From: Chrysogorgia sp. JL179-B06
Lineage: Eukaryota; Cnidaria; Anthozoa; Scleralcyonacea; Chrysogorgiidae
NCBI GenBank assembly: GCA_035772405.1
Contig: JAYKKM010000150.1
Location: 372,001 to 436,000, forward strand
Reading direction: 5' to 3'
DNA: 64,000 nt
The position numbers and the translations under genes are program-made. Below are positions 12,001-24,900 of this stretch, in pieces (positions within the stretch are counted from its first letter, which is position 1; the number at the start of each line of letters is the position of its first letter). The notes under the pieces were generated by a model, which worked only from the letters and a program-made list of their open reading frames with translations, was not told where the DNA came from and made no database searches.

Positions 12001-15000
12001 AAACTAACTGAAGAACAAGTTAAAGTGCCCCTGCGACGAAATATCACATTACGTTTCCTGGCATTTTTTATTACAGAACATCATTTTAGGTTAATAAATG
12101 TTCGCATTTGCCAAAAAAAATGAACAACAAACATTCTATCACAAGAAATTTAACCTCCAAAGTCGGTGAAGGCTAAAAGGGATGACTCAAAAGGACCTTC
12201 ACATTTTTTAGAACTACTAATCCTAACCCTAATCTCAATCTTAATCCTAACCCTAATCATAACCTTGATCCTAACCTTGATCCTAACCTTAAACTTAACC
12301 CTAACCGTAGCTATCGATAACCTAACGAAAAATAAAAAACAGAAAGGTCCTTTTGAGTCATCCCTTTTAGCCTTCCCCTCCAAAGTCGGCCAAATTTTGT
12401 CCGCCATTGCCCAAAACTTGTTCCAGACGAGCCCGAGTATGTGATTATGACAGCAGAGTATGTGATTATGACGTCAAAGACTCAACACGTGCAAGCTATA
12501 TGGAAATTATACGACAAGTTACAATAGAAAGTTTTCCCCAAGTAGCTTTATATTCATACACAACTAGCCACGTGTTGATTCTTTGACGTCACTTCCTCTA
12601 ATAGCAACGTAAGCTTCCGGAACATGTTCGAGTAATGGCGGCCGTATAATCTCGTATAAAAACAGTCTGAAAAGGCGACTTCTCATGATCGCAATTGCTT
12701 GAAATTTGGCAAGTTAAGTAAAGGCCCATCTACACGATACGATTCATCGTATACGATTGTCATTCTGGCGTACATTGTCGTATACGATTGTCGTACTAGC
12801 GTAGGCAATTGTTTGCACACGACATAATTCTTGTTTATGATTCGATGGCGAATGTTGACACGCGTGTACAGTTTGATCACATACACCAAGATCACAATCG
12901 TATACGACAAATCGTATCGTGTAGATGGGCCTTAAGAACACCATGCTCTTTACAAATATGTAAAAAATCGGGATACCAAAAATTTGATCGCAGGGGCACT
13001 AATGAAAGAAAATTTTGATGTACTGAATTAGAAAAAAAACTGTAGTTATTGCGACCAAGTTTTACTCTTCATCAAAAAACAACAACATTAGTGAGTCTAT
13101 ATAGCTAAGTTGCCACTTGTAAGATAATAGGTTATACACAAAGATGCAGAATAGTGTTTTTTATGTTTATTCCAAACACCTACTTCGTTCTTGATACCAA
13201 AACTCGTGGAAACTTGTAAGAAAACAAGTATATGAAGTTTAAATATCTCGGTCTTTCTCGATTGCTAGGTTGGAAGTGAACCAACCAATCAGGTGCAACA
13301 TCGGCTGAAAGGCGTACAGGGTTATAATTTCATGTTACGAGGTTCCAAATATATTAGCATATATTAGCAACAGAACGATAGATATGTTATGTATAGACCT
13401 CTTTCATAATGCTGGCCAGTTTAAATATTCTTTTATATTCATTGAAATTAGCCTTTCTGACCTCGTTCTTGTGTCTGTAATTCCAAAGAATCTTTGCTTT
13501 GTAACGAGGCCAGAAAGGCTAATTTGCATGCATATAAAATAATATTTAGACTGGCCGCCATTATGAAAGAGGTCTATTACCTCGTTCTTTTAAAGTGCCT
13601 ATACAGCCCTTTCGTTTTTCAGTTATCTGTATAGAGGATCTAAAAATAGCTGACAAGTTATTTTACAGTTTTTGATTTGGACTTTTCGTTTAGAAGATAT
13701 TTTGCATCCAAATTAAGAAATGTAAGCAAATTCCGATTAAAAACCGAAAACGTATTTCTGCCAATTCTGGAAACTAATAACAATATTAACCCTAATACCA
13801 ATATATATTAACCCTATATACTAATATTAACCCTATATACTAATACTAACCATAATATTACCTTAATACCAATACTAACCATAATATTACCTTAATACTA
13901 ACCCTAATACCAATTCTAACCCTAATACGAATACTAACCCTAATATTAACCCTAATACCAATACTAACCATAATATTAACCCTAATACCAATACTAACCA
14001 TAATATTACCTTAATACCAATACTAACCATAATATTAACCCTAATACCAATACTAACCATAATATTAACCCTAATACCAATACTAACCATAATATTACCT
14101 TAATACTAACCCTAATACCAATACTAACCCTAATATTAACCCTAATACCAATACTAACCATAATATTACCTTAATACTAACCCTAATACCAATTCTAACC
14201 CTAATACCAATATTAACCCTAATACCAATATTAACCCTAATACCAATATATATTAACCCTATATACTAATATTAACCCTATATACTAATACTAACCATAA
14301 TACTACCTTAATACTAACCCTATATACCAATACTAACCATAATACTACCTTAATACTAACCTTAATATTAACCCAATATACAAATACTAACCATAATACT
14401 ACCTTAATATTAACCCTAATACCAATACTAACCATAATACCAATATTAACCCTATATACCAATACTAACCATAATACTACCGTAATACTAACCTTAATAT
14501 TAACCCTATATACCAATACTAACCATAATACTACCTTAATACTACCTTAATACTAACCTTAATATTAACCCTATATACCAATACTAACCATAATACTACC
14601 TTAATATTAACCCTAATACCAATACTAACCATAATACCAATATTAACCCTATATACCAATACTAACCATAATACTACCGTAATACTAACCTTAATATTAA
14701 CCCTATATACCAATACTAACCATAATACTACCTTAATACTACCTTAATACTAACCTTAATATTAACCCTATATACCAATACTACCTTAATATTAACCCTA
14801 ATACCAATACTAACCCTAATACCAATACTAACCTTAATACCAATACTAACCTTAATACCAATATTAACCCTATATACTAATACTAACCATAATACTACCT
14901 TAATACTAATACTAACCATAATACTAACCTTAATACTACCTTAATACTACCTTAATACTAACCATAATACTAACCCTATATACTAATACTAACCATAATA

Positions 15001-18000
15001 CTACCTTAATATTAACCCTAATACCAATACTAACCCTAATACCAATACTAACCCTATATACTAATACTAACCATAATACTACCTTAATATTAACCCTAAT
15101 ACCAATACTAACCCTAATACCAATACTAACCCTATATACTAATACTAACCATAATACTACCTTAATACTAACCCTAAAGCTTATCCTAACATTAATCTTA
15201 ATATTGGCGATCATCTTGAAACCTACCTGTCTCGGGGTCACCTCAATTGCGAGTATCCCATCTCGCCACAACCCTTTGGCAGGGCGTTCTCTCCGCGTCC
15301 CCAACGTCCTGGAGACGATGTTAAGTATGCTCCTGTTAGTATAGTCAATTCCTGTTATCATTTGATTTAATTTTCTTTCCTGCATGGGTTTTGTTGAAGG
15401 ATGCAAACACATTGCAAGAAGTTCTTCAATCCAGGAAAACGGATATTGAAAAGGTTTCGTTGGAGAAAGGCATCGATCTCACCAGACCTGTAAAGGTAGG
15501 TCATTGCTTGTGTAAAAGTAGTCAAGATTGTCTATTTGTGTTTCATTACTGTAGTGAATATCCACCCACCAATTAACCCCCAGTCTCAGTCAGTCAGTCA
15601 GTTAAATTCTTTATTGCCTCCAAATATGAAGAGTACAAGAATAATAGAATAAATAAATAATGAATAAATATACCTAAATAATAATGAATAAATATACCTA
15701 AACTATATACAAATTGTCGTAAATTTATATATTTAAGTAGTAGATCTAACCAATTACAAATGAATCAAATGACGAATTCTGTAAGCAGTACGAAATATAT
15801 CTGGCACTTTGAAGTTCATAAGTCTCATTTAAATTGTTTCTTTCACTTGAAGTAAAGACTGAATAATCCCCCAATAAAGTCTGAATAAATCTTTGATTAT
15901 CCAAAGAGTTGAAAATTATATTGATGGTAAAAGGAAGATGACTCGCGATCCACAACCACCAATTATCTCTCGCTTGCCGAGTCTGGTTGCAGAATAGTAA
16001 AACATGATAAACTGGATTGATAAATCTATTCTGACACTCGGAGCAAGTTCCCGTTAAAGTTCCAGTATTTCCTAGTCTGTTCTTTTGTACTGTAAGCGAG
16101 CCACAAAGTAGTCTAATCACATTCGTAATCTGTCTTGAGTGTGATGTTGAGTAGTTCCACAGTTTATACCACTTACTTATTGCAATTTGTGGGTGACAAA
16201 GAAGGTAAAATTCCAGTTGCGATTTTTTGGTAATTTTGTTTGTCCAATCTCGTTGATCTTTATCATAAACAGCTAGTTAACTTGCATTTGTTTCTCCTTT
16301 CAATAGAAAGTTTCCAGGCCAAGTGATAGCACGCAAAGCGAAGATGCAGAACTCGATGCCAAGGATCGATTGATTGCGACAACAAAACTGCTGAGCAAGA
16401 AGGTAGTCAAGAAGGTTGTGCTGTCAGAAAATGAAGCCAACATTTTGAAGAAACGTACACGAGAAATGTACGACGCCGTGGAATCTTACCAGGTATTTTA
16501 CCATTTGGTTCTCCAGAGAAACTTCTTGACGGGGCTGTATTGCTTCTTTTCCTGCCACATTTTCTCCAGCAAGTTAACTAAAATACCCACAGTTCCCAAA
16601 TGCACTGTTTATTTTTCTTTGCCGTTTACTGGACGACATATCGTTCAAATTCGAACCAAATTAAAGTACCCATCTGGGGTTTGGGGATTTTACATATTCG
16701 TAATCTTTAGAGTAATCTAGTAATCTGAGTCGTTCGGGAATGTCATTTTCATGTTTTTTCCCCTCTCAATGTTGATTTACTATCAAACAGGAAATGACGC
16801 CAAAGGAGCGACATGCAACATTGCACACTGATTCAACAGTGAAATACAAAGAAAGGTTGACTCTGAACTTTAAAGTGCACCTAACCCCAAAATGTTTTTT
16901 AGCGATGTGAAATTTTTTTTAAATTTAGGCAAATCGTTCGATTTTTATGGCCTTTTGAATTTAGCTTTTGATGGCCCGGCGCCGTCATATTTTTTGACAA
17001 CCATTAGCCTGGATCTAGCACGTTTTCTGACGTCACGCAAGGTAGTCGACTAGTCGGTAAAATATCGAAAACAAAGCTGCAAGTGTAAACAGACTCACTA
17101 TTCGTCTAAATTCCTGGAACTTCTGGACTGGTTCGTTTCAATCTTTAGGCGCTACAGCATGAAAGGTTGGGTATACACAAATCCCGAGATCATCACTCTT
17201 TAATTTCGGATAATTTGGCTTCGTTTGGGCTGGCAAAATTGAATGAAGTGAGCTCTAGTCGACGACGAAGACCCGTTTTGCCTTCACGAAGTCAACCCAG
17301 ATTCTCTTTCTTTTCTTTGCTAGGTTAATCGTGGTCGAAATATTTATTTTCACCGCATGTTTGTGTATATCTGATGTCGGGTTCGGACTATTAAAGGGAT
17401 ATGGCAATATAAATGAACTTTGTCTCATTTGAAATAACTCGTAAAATGGTATAAGAAGACCTTTTACAATTTTTCTGTATCTTTCTTGGTTTTTGAAATA
17501 TTTCCGATAATTATGACAAAAGACAGTCTACAATCCGCCATCTTGTTGTAATATTTGACCTAATTAACTAGGAAATTGGTGACGTCACAAGCAGGGTAAA
17601 CCTGATGAAACTACTCCATAGGTGACCGAATTTCCGCGGAAGGCTTTTTAAAATGTTGTGGGCCAATTGAAAATTTAAATAGTGCAACATAATCGAGTTT
17701 CTGGCTCATAATGTCGTAAGGTTGGCAAGATAAAAATTTACTTTACCCTACTTATGACGTCACATGCATATCGAAAATAATTCCAAGATGGCGGACAGCA
17801 CGCTGTCTTTCGTCAAATTATTTCGAAAACCAAAAAAGATAAGGGAAAATTGTAAAAGGTCTTGTTATACCATTTCATGAGTTCTTTCAAATGAGACAAA
17901 GTTAATTTATATTGCCATATCCCTTTAAGCGAGAGATTGACATGAAACAGTGTGGTACGAAAATTTGATGTGGGCGCTGATAATAAACCGGAATATTTTT

Positions 18001-18952
18001 AAATGGCCTACTAAAGTCACTGGTAAACCTCTATTATCCAGCTCAAGCTGGGTCAATGCTCAAGGCTGATTAACAAGCGGAAGTCGAGAGAGTATAGACG
18101 GGTGTTCTGCAATCTAACATAATATTTTTTGTGATAAGGGATAGTGTGAAGACTTTTACCTGAACTTAGGCACGATTTATTCATGCAATTGACAGCTACA
18201 CAACTGTTAACCATCTTTTCACAATCAGCAAACGAACGCAGTATATCAATGTAGATAAACCACAATTTATAGTGAATTTGCATGCAGGCTACCCTGGGTG
18301 CCAGTGGTACATGTAGGCCGAAAGTTTATTCGAGTACCTTGCGTGACGTCGCAAAATTTACTCGTTCCAGACTCCTCGTAGCCACGGAAGTGGTCCATCA
18401 AAAAGCGCCTTTTTACCAACTTTAAACTGCCATAAAAATCGGAGGATTTTAAGAAATTCATTTTTGTTTTTGCAGAAATACTAGAAATCATATCAAAATT
18501 TGATATCGCTAAAAACATTTTTGGGGTTACGTGCACTTTAAACACACCTGTTTAGACAAAATGAGCTCAATTCCCAACCTTTATTTGTATTTCACTGTTG
18601 AATCAGTGTGCAATGTCTTTGCGTGTCCCTACTTTGACCTCATTTCCTGTGAATGATTATAGAGTTAACTTTTTCTTTAAAACTAATAATTCTTTTTGAT
18701 ACATTTGATAGGATGAAAATGGACGATATTTATCTCAGTTATTCGTGGAGTTGCCGTCAGCTGATGTAGGTGTTTATAGCTTCATTTTTCTTTACAATTT
18801 AATTTCTTTTACGTAAAACATCTCTTTCTTCTTATTTAATTTGTGTTTATATGGTTTAACTCTGCTTATTTTCAAGTACTATTTTATTGTATTTCAATTA
18901 GTTAAAATCAGGGGCGGCGGAGCAGGGGGGGGGGGGGGCAGAGGGGCCGTCG

Positions 18953-18983
<31 letters not shown>

Positions 18984-21900
18984 AAAACAGAAGCATACAT
19001 GTAAGCCAAAACGTACAACTGCTGCTCCACAGTCCACAAAACTACGAGGTCTCGTCGTGCAGACTGTCAAATGTACGGTACAAAAGTCTTGAAGGACTTT
19101 CGGCTGTGTGGACTGCAGAAGTGCAGAAGTACTATTGAGGAAAACTGGGAACCAGTTTTTACTAATGGCAACAGCCATTAGTATTTTTACTAAAGTGGAA
19201 ATTATGAAATGAAAGCAGCGAAACCTGACAGAGTTTTTTTGGTATCTTTCATTAAGATTAGAAAAGAACGTAGTACAAACCTTTCTGTTTAAAACTCGTT
19301 AAGGTTACAGAACACCCTAGAATGGTATTATTTTTGAAAATGGTGTTTTGATATGTTTGTAAAGGTTACCATTAGCTCTATCAGCTGCAAAAATTTGAAT
19401 TGAAAATATTGAAAATTGAGCGAGTTATCGTGTTAAAACGGTTTACGGTTATTATCCGTGGAGGGAAAGTCAACTATTAATTAACGGGATGAATGACAGC
19501 TAATTTGTATCAAATTACATCGAAAGAAATTGGAAAAACAAAACAACTTCAACTCGTCTCTCTGGCTCTATGTCTGACCTGACAGTAAACGGAATAAAAA
19601 TCCATTCTGTGGTAGTCGTAAAAAACGGGCCAAACGCAAGAAAGCTGACAAAGACGTCTTTTTGGATGAGAAAAAGGAACTTTATCTGCCAGCGACAATG
19701 GTTCATACTTTGACCAAGAGACACAATGGCCAGACATGACTGCGAACAGCGATAAACGTTCCGAATTGTCTTCTAGAAGCGAGCAGAAACTGAAGACAAG
19801 TATGGAAAGTTTCCAGAAGCGAAAAGCGGCATTACTGGGGTCAGAATCACAATCTCAATCAGATGATTTTGATTCGGATTTTAACTCAAGTGAAAATGAG
19901 GATAACAGTACTGCTAGTACTCTAGTACCACCGTTGGCAATTATATTGTTTGTCCAGTGTTTGGAATTAATGCTGCCAGCTTCAACTAAAAATACTTGAA
20001 GAAATAAATTCGAGACATGGTTTAGGAGCGAAATTGATTTTCTCTTGCTCAAGTAAGAGATGTATTTCGCACCAAACATGTTTTCCTGAACGAAAAGAAC
20101 AGGCCAGAAATATGACGTGAATACATCCTCTGTTGTTGCTTTCAGAGCAATAGGAAAAGGCAAAGCCGAAGCAGAAAAATGTCTTAGCATGATGGATGTT
20201 TCTTCTCCCGTTTACAGTTTACACTTGGAGTAAACATACCAAAAACATAGAAATGAAATCAGGTGTAGAATCTGACTCACTGGCATTGCGCTTTTTTCTT
20301 TAGCCGTCCGAGTACTTTTTGCGCCCTTTCTTTTTGTAGGCATCTTCGAACTGTTTAGACAAGGGCTATTTCAGTGTACTAGTATAGTCTTTGTTTTGCA
20401 ATTGCAACTCACCACAAAACAAACAATTAATATCGCTGTTGTTCTTATTGGTGTAAAGTAATTCAATTATTAGAGGGGGCGGAGAATTTGCAATAGCTGT
20501 TAAAACCGCGCCAAACTTTCACGTCTTATTTATTACCACATCAATTTTGAGTCACAACCTGATCGCACGTTTTAACCGATTCCCACCAAACTTGCACAAG
20601 ATGTCAGCGAACATCTGGGCTACAAAAGTGTGTCGGCGTTTTTTTTTATGTAAAAACTAACGTCTTACGGGCCTAATTCATTCGTCAATTGCTTCTTCCA
20701 AACATAGGTCGAGAAATAAAATATCCTAGCTGCTAAAACCCCTCCAGTAATAAAAAAACACCGACACACTTTTTTAGAACAAACATTGAGAAGTGTAAAT
20801 ATGGTAAATTGATAGCTTTTTGGTAAAACCAAAGACCAGGTTAAACCGCGGTGCGAAGGTCATATGGTTTTAAATTGATGAATATATCTGGAAAAATATT
20901 TTATTATTTTTTTTTTTCACAATATGATAGTGTTCTTCCCATACTTAACTATATTTGGTGCAAATTTGAGACAAATCGCAGAAAAATTGCGCGGGCGGTA
21001 ACGGATTTCGTGAATGGGCTTCCTAGGGTATTCTGTAACTCAGGAAAAATCCTGAAGACAAAGGGAATCGAACGAGCAATCTTGCGATTGCGAGCCGCAT
21101 GCCCCAGGCGGCGCGTCACCACGTACCTATAGACGAACAAGTTTTGTGATTGGTTGATTAAAACAATAAAACAATAGAATCAACCACAAAGAAACCAATG
21201 TCCTATTCCTAACCACTTTTGTTTCATGTAGCCAATCACAAAACCTGTTCATTTTAGGTACGTATTTACCGTAAACGGCAGAGCGAGGTTCTTTTTTGGT
21301 TCGAGCATGACATGTATCTGTTGAGCTACAAGTGACATGATGTCAGTCAAATGTTGTCAATCAACTGGTTTTGTTAAAGTGTTTATGAAATGAAAAAATC
21401 GACACAACATATTGTTTTACCTTCAGAAGTATGTTTTGAATAATGAAGAATCTCATTCAAATTTTTTATTTATCGTTTGTCTTGATGTCAGCATTTGAAA
21501 TTTTAGTTGTAGAAGCTTAATCAGCGAAATATTAAATCATTGATATTTCAGAAAGTATTGTTAGGAAAGTAATGAAACATGGTTTCAGTACAACTACCAC
21601 AATGATCAAAAGGTTAAACTGATTTGTTTAGTCACCATGGTAACATACTGGTCCCAAGCTTCTGTAAGGTGTAAATTAATACTTGTTATATTTTTGAATG
21701 AGATGAAGCTCGATGGTTAGAGTGTCTCACCAACAATCAGAAGGTTACAGGTTCGATTCCTGTCTGGGACTTAGAAATATTTTTCTGAGGATATGAGCTT
21801 GACGATCGTCCATGTATCGTCTGTCTACTCCAAGCTCTCCCACATTCACTACAGCAGTGTATATAGTGCTTCTACGCCAATCAATGCATTTGTTAAAAGG

Positions 21901-24900
21901 CAATTCGAAATTTTGACCAATCAGAATGACTGAAACAATGGCCCAAATCAGTCGAAGTTAGGCAAACCAATCGATGCTCGCAATAAAAGGAATTTTACGA
22001 AATGCACAAATCACAAACACGGTTGCAAAAGAGATAAAAACCAGACCAAAAAGCCACAGACGATATAAAACCGAATGTTCCGAACCGAAAACGACTTACG
22101 CAATACACATAAACACATTACTTGTCTTGGTGATGGGAAAAGGTGACTACTGTACTGTACTGTACTGTACTGTACTGTACTGTACTGTACTGTACTGTAC
22201 TGTACTGTACTGTACTGTACTGTACTGTACTATACTGTACTGTAGTGTACTGTACTGTACTGTACTGTACGGTACTGTAGCTAAGAATTCACGCGTAATC
22301 AAATTGCGACGTGAGTTTATCGCTTGTGCTAGCACTTTCGATTTGCTGATTTTTTACCTTAGTCGGCTGACCTATTTGACTAACGTTAAATCCGCCCCTG
22401 AGCTCTCCCTGCTCATTCATTACAGCGGTGTATATATATTAACGTACAGTTTTGATTATTTTATTTTATTAGCTTCACCATTGTGCAAAAAAAACACCAA
22501 AAAAGAAACCTAACATAGATTACATTATATAGTAATAAAACAATGGCAGGGTGACCGCAACAGCATAGCAATTACTGCGGACCCAGAATTTAAAAGTATA
22601 TTTACAAATAATAAATATATGTTATTTACCGGCTGGGAGGTCCGTACTGGAAAAATGGAAAAATGTTTTCCCTCAGTCTCAGAAGCGACCGAAGTCTCGG
22701 GCCGCTTCTGAGACTTCGGGAAAATATTTTTCCAGTACGGACCGACCAAAACGGTAAATAACGTGTTTTATTTTATTTTTTTCGAGCAAAGTCAAGTGCA
22801 ATTTTTTGGCGCGAAAAGTTGCGAGAGGTCCGTACTGGTGTGATACGGACCTCGTACTCAGCCAATCAAAAGGCTCTATTTTAGTTACGGACCTGAGTTA
22901 CGGACCTCAAAAAAAATAAAAATTGCTGTTTACTTAATAATAATACACAACAACTGTAGCTCAGGAGGGCTTCAATACTCCATTTCTACACTACGATAAC
23001 TCATCAGATGGTAAAGATCGAGATAACCAAAGCACAGCTGTTCTGTATTTGATTAGTAAGAACAAGTGATAGTACGAGTAATGCTACGAGACGAATTACA
23101 CTTCAAGCAGATAGTTTTAAAGGATCTTGGATTATCACAGTTATAGGTGTTTGCCAGTGATTTAAAGTAGTATCTGAGCATGATTGATCTGAATTATTTT
23201 CTCATTACTATAGCAGTATCCTGATTATTATGAAATTATCTCGGAGCCAACTTGTTTACGAATGATTGACAGAAACATTTGTGAGGGACGGGTAAGTCGA
23301 GGTCGTGTGTCTAAATACATGCCAATAACTTGTGGTTTATCAAAGTCACAAGACGTTGTATGCCAGTAAGGTTGTGTTTACACGAGGCCTGTCTAACCTC
23401 AGACCTGTGTGAATTTGCGCATTTCAACTCTTGTTTACACGAGGCAGACCTGAACTCAGACTGGCCTGTATTTGCGCATTTCAACTCTTGTTTACATGAG
23501 GCAGACCTGAACTCAGACTGGCCTGTATTTGCTCATTCCAGCTCTTGTTTACATGAGCCTGGCCTAACTTCAGACTGGCCTGTATTTGCTCATTTTAGCT
23601 CTTGTTTACATGATGGGGCCTGATTTCAGACTGGCCCTCGACTGGCTTGTATTTGCATGAACTGAATCTCAGGCTGGGTCCATGTTGAAAACCTACAGGA
23701 AAAACTTTACACCCAAATTAAAGTCAGTTCGACCTGAAAATCCGGCGGTCATTATACTTATCTCTTGTGAAATCTCAAGTATGCTATGGTAGCAAAATTT
23801 GATCTCCATCAAATGTCTCTCTAAAGACCAAAATTGAAAGAATCCAAAGACGCTCGACAAGATGGATTTTAAGATAAAAAATAGGCGGAATTCCATATCA
23901 GGAGAGACTGCAAACTATGTATGTTACCACTCTGCTATGACAGAGAAATTCGAGACTTGGTCTTTTTTTTACAAGGCACTCTATGGTCACATAGACCTCA
24001 ACATATGTAACTATGTTAGTTTTATTAATCACGACCGTACACGACTTACTTTAAATCCTAGTCTTATACTTAAAGTGCCACTACGATGAAAATTCATCCT
24101 CGTCTTTTACATTTTCTTTAGCATAGAATAGTATTTCAGGGTCGAAAGTGATCATCGATGTAAAAAAAACACTAAAAAATGGTATTTTGAAGTAAGTATT
24201 TTGAGCTCTGAAATCCACTATTATTCAGGTCACCATCACTAAAAACGTGTTCCAAGTGAGCCCGCAATTTCAAAAGGTAATATTGTTTGTGACGTCAAAT
24301 TCTCAATGCTATGCCTGAATATCAGTCGAGGTTACTTGTTTTCTTGTTTTCTTCGAGAAGTAGATGAAATGTTCAGCCTTTCAGATGAAGAATTTGAATA
24401 AACGACTTTGATTTACTTGAAGAATTAGCGATGTAGAGTCTTCGCGTTGAGAATTTGACGTCACTTCGTTACGCTGGTCAGGAACATGAACGATTAATGG
24501 CGGACATAACAACTCCAGATTCGGAGTCAGAAAAATAATACTTGCCATCGTCTAATCGCAAAACGGTTTCGACCGAGTAATATTTAGCAGCTCTGCTTTA
24601 TAAATATGTAAAAATATCGATAGGTAAAAATTTGATCGTAGTGGCACTTTAAAGTTCCGTTATGTAAAACAAGTACATTCAAGGGCTCATACTTCAACCG
24701 GACTGTTCATTTATGGAACTCAGTGTGCAAAACAGCTTGGCACCTACTAGCTTCCTGACATTATCTAGCTTTAAGAACTTTCTTCGTCGCACTTATTCGT
24801 TCTTACTAATTTCAGTTTTTGATGTAGACATGTCATGTACTTGGTCTCTTGTTCTTGACTGCCCTTGTCACATATATTAATTAGTTTTTGTAATTTTGTT

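Larger units (their letters stand above)
16792..18654. mobile_element. Outer palindrome containing two nested TTAA elements
   Basis: The left arm from 16792 (AGGAAATGACGCCAAAG, TTGCACACTGATTCAACAGT) is inverted at 18570-18652 (ACTGTTGAATCAGTGTGCAA, CATTTCCT). Nested inside are TTAA-bounded 16870-18541 and, within that, 17391-17928. It lies entirely within the intron between exons E and F and ends about 60 bases before exon F. Confidence 0.7.

Noticed and set aside
13887..15412. Minus-strand frames with V-I-L/W-L-V-L-V-Y-R repeats
   Set aside because: Translation of degenerate CCCTAA hexamers; the period is a multiple of three.
16792..16870. Extra PBRM1 exon after CAG at 16791
   Set aside because: The stretch is the left arm of a palindrome repeated in reverse at 18570-18652, and exon E joins exon F in frame without it.
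19736..19999. Acidic 87-codon protein as a real gene
   Set aside because: No complete frame with the upstream basic part, no recognisable domain, and it lies inside a candidate mobile element in the intron of another gene.
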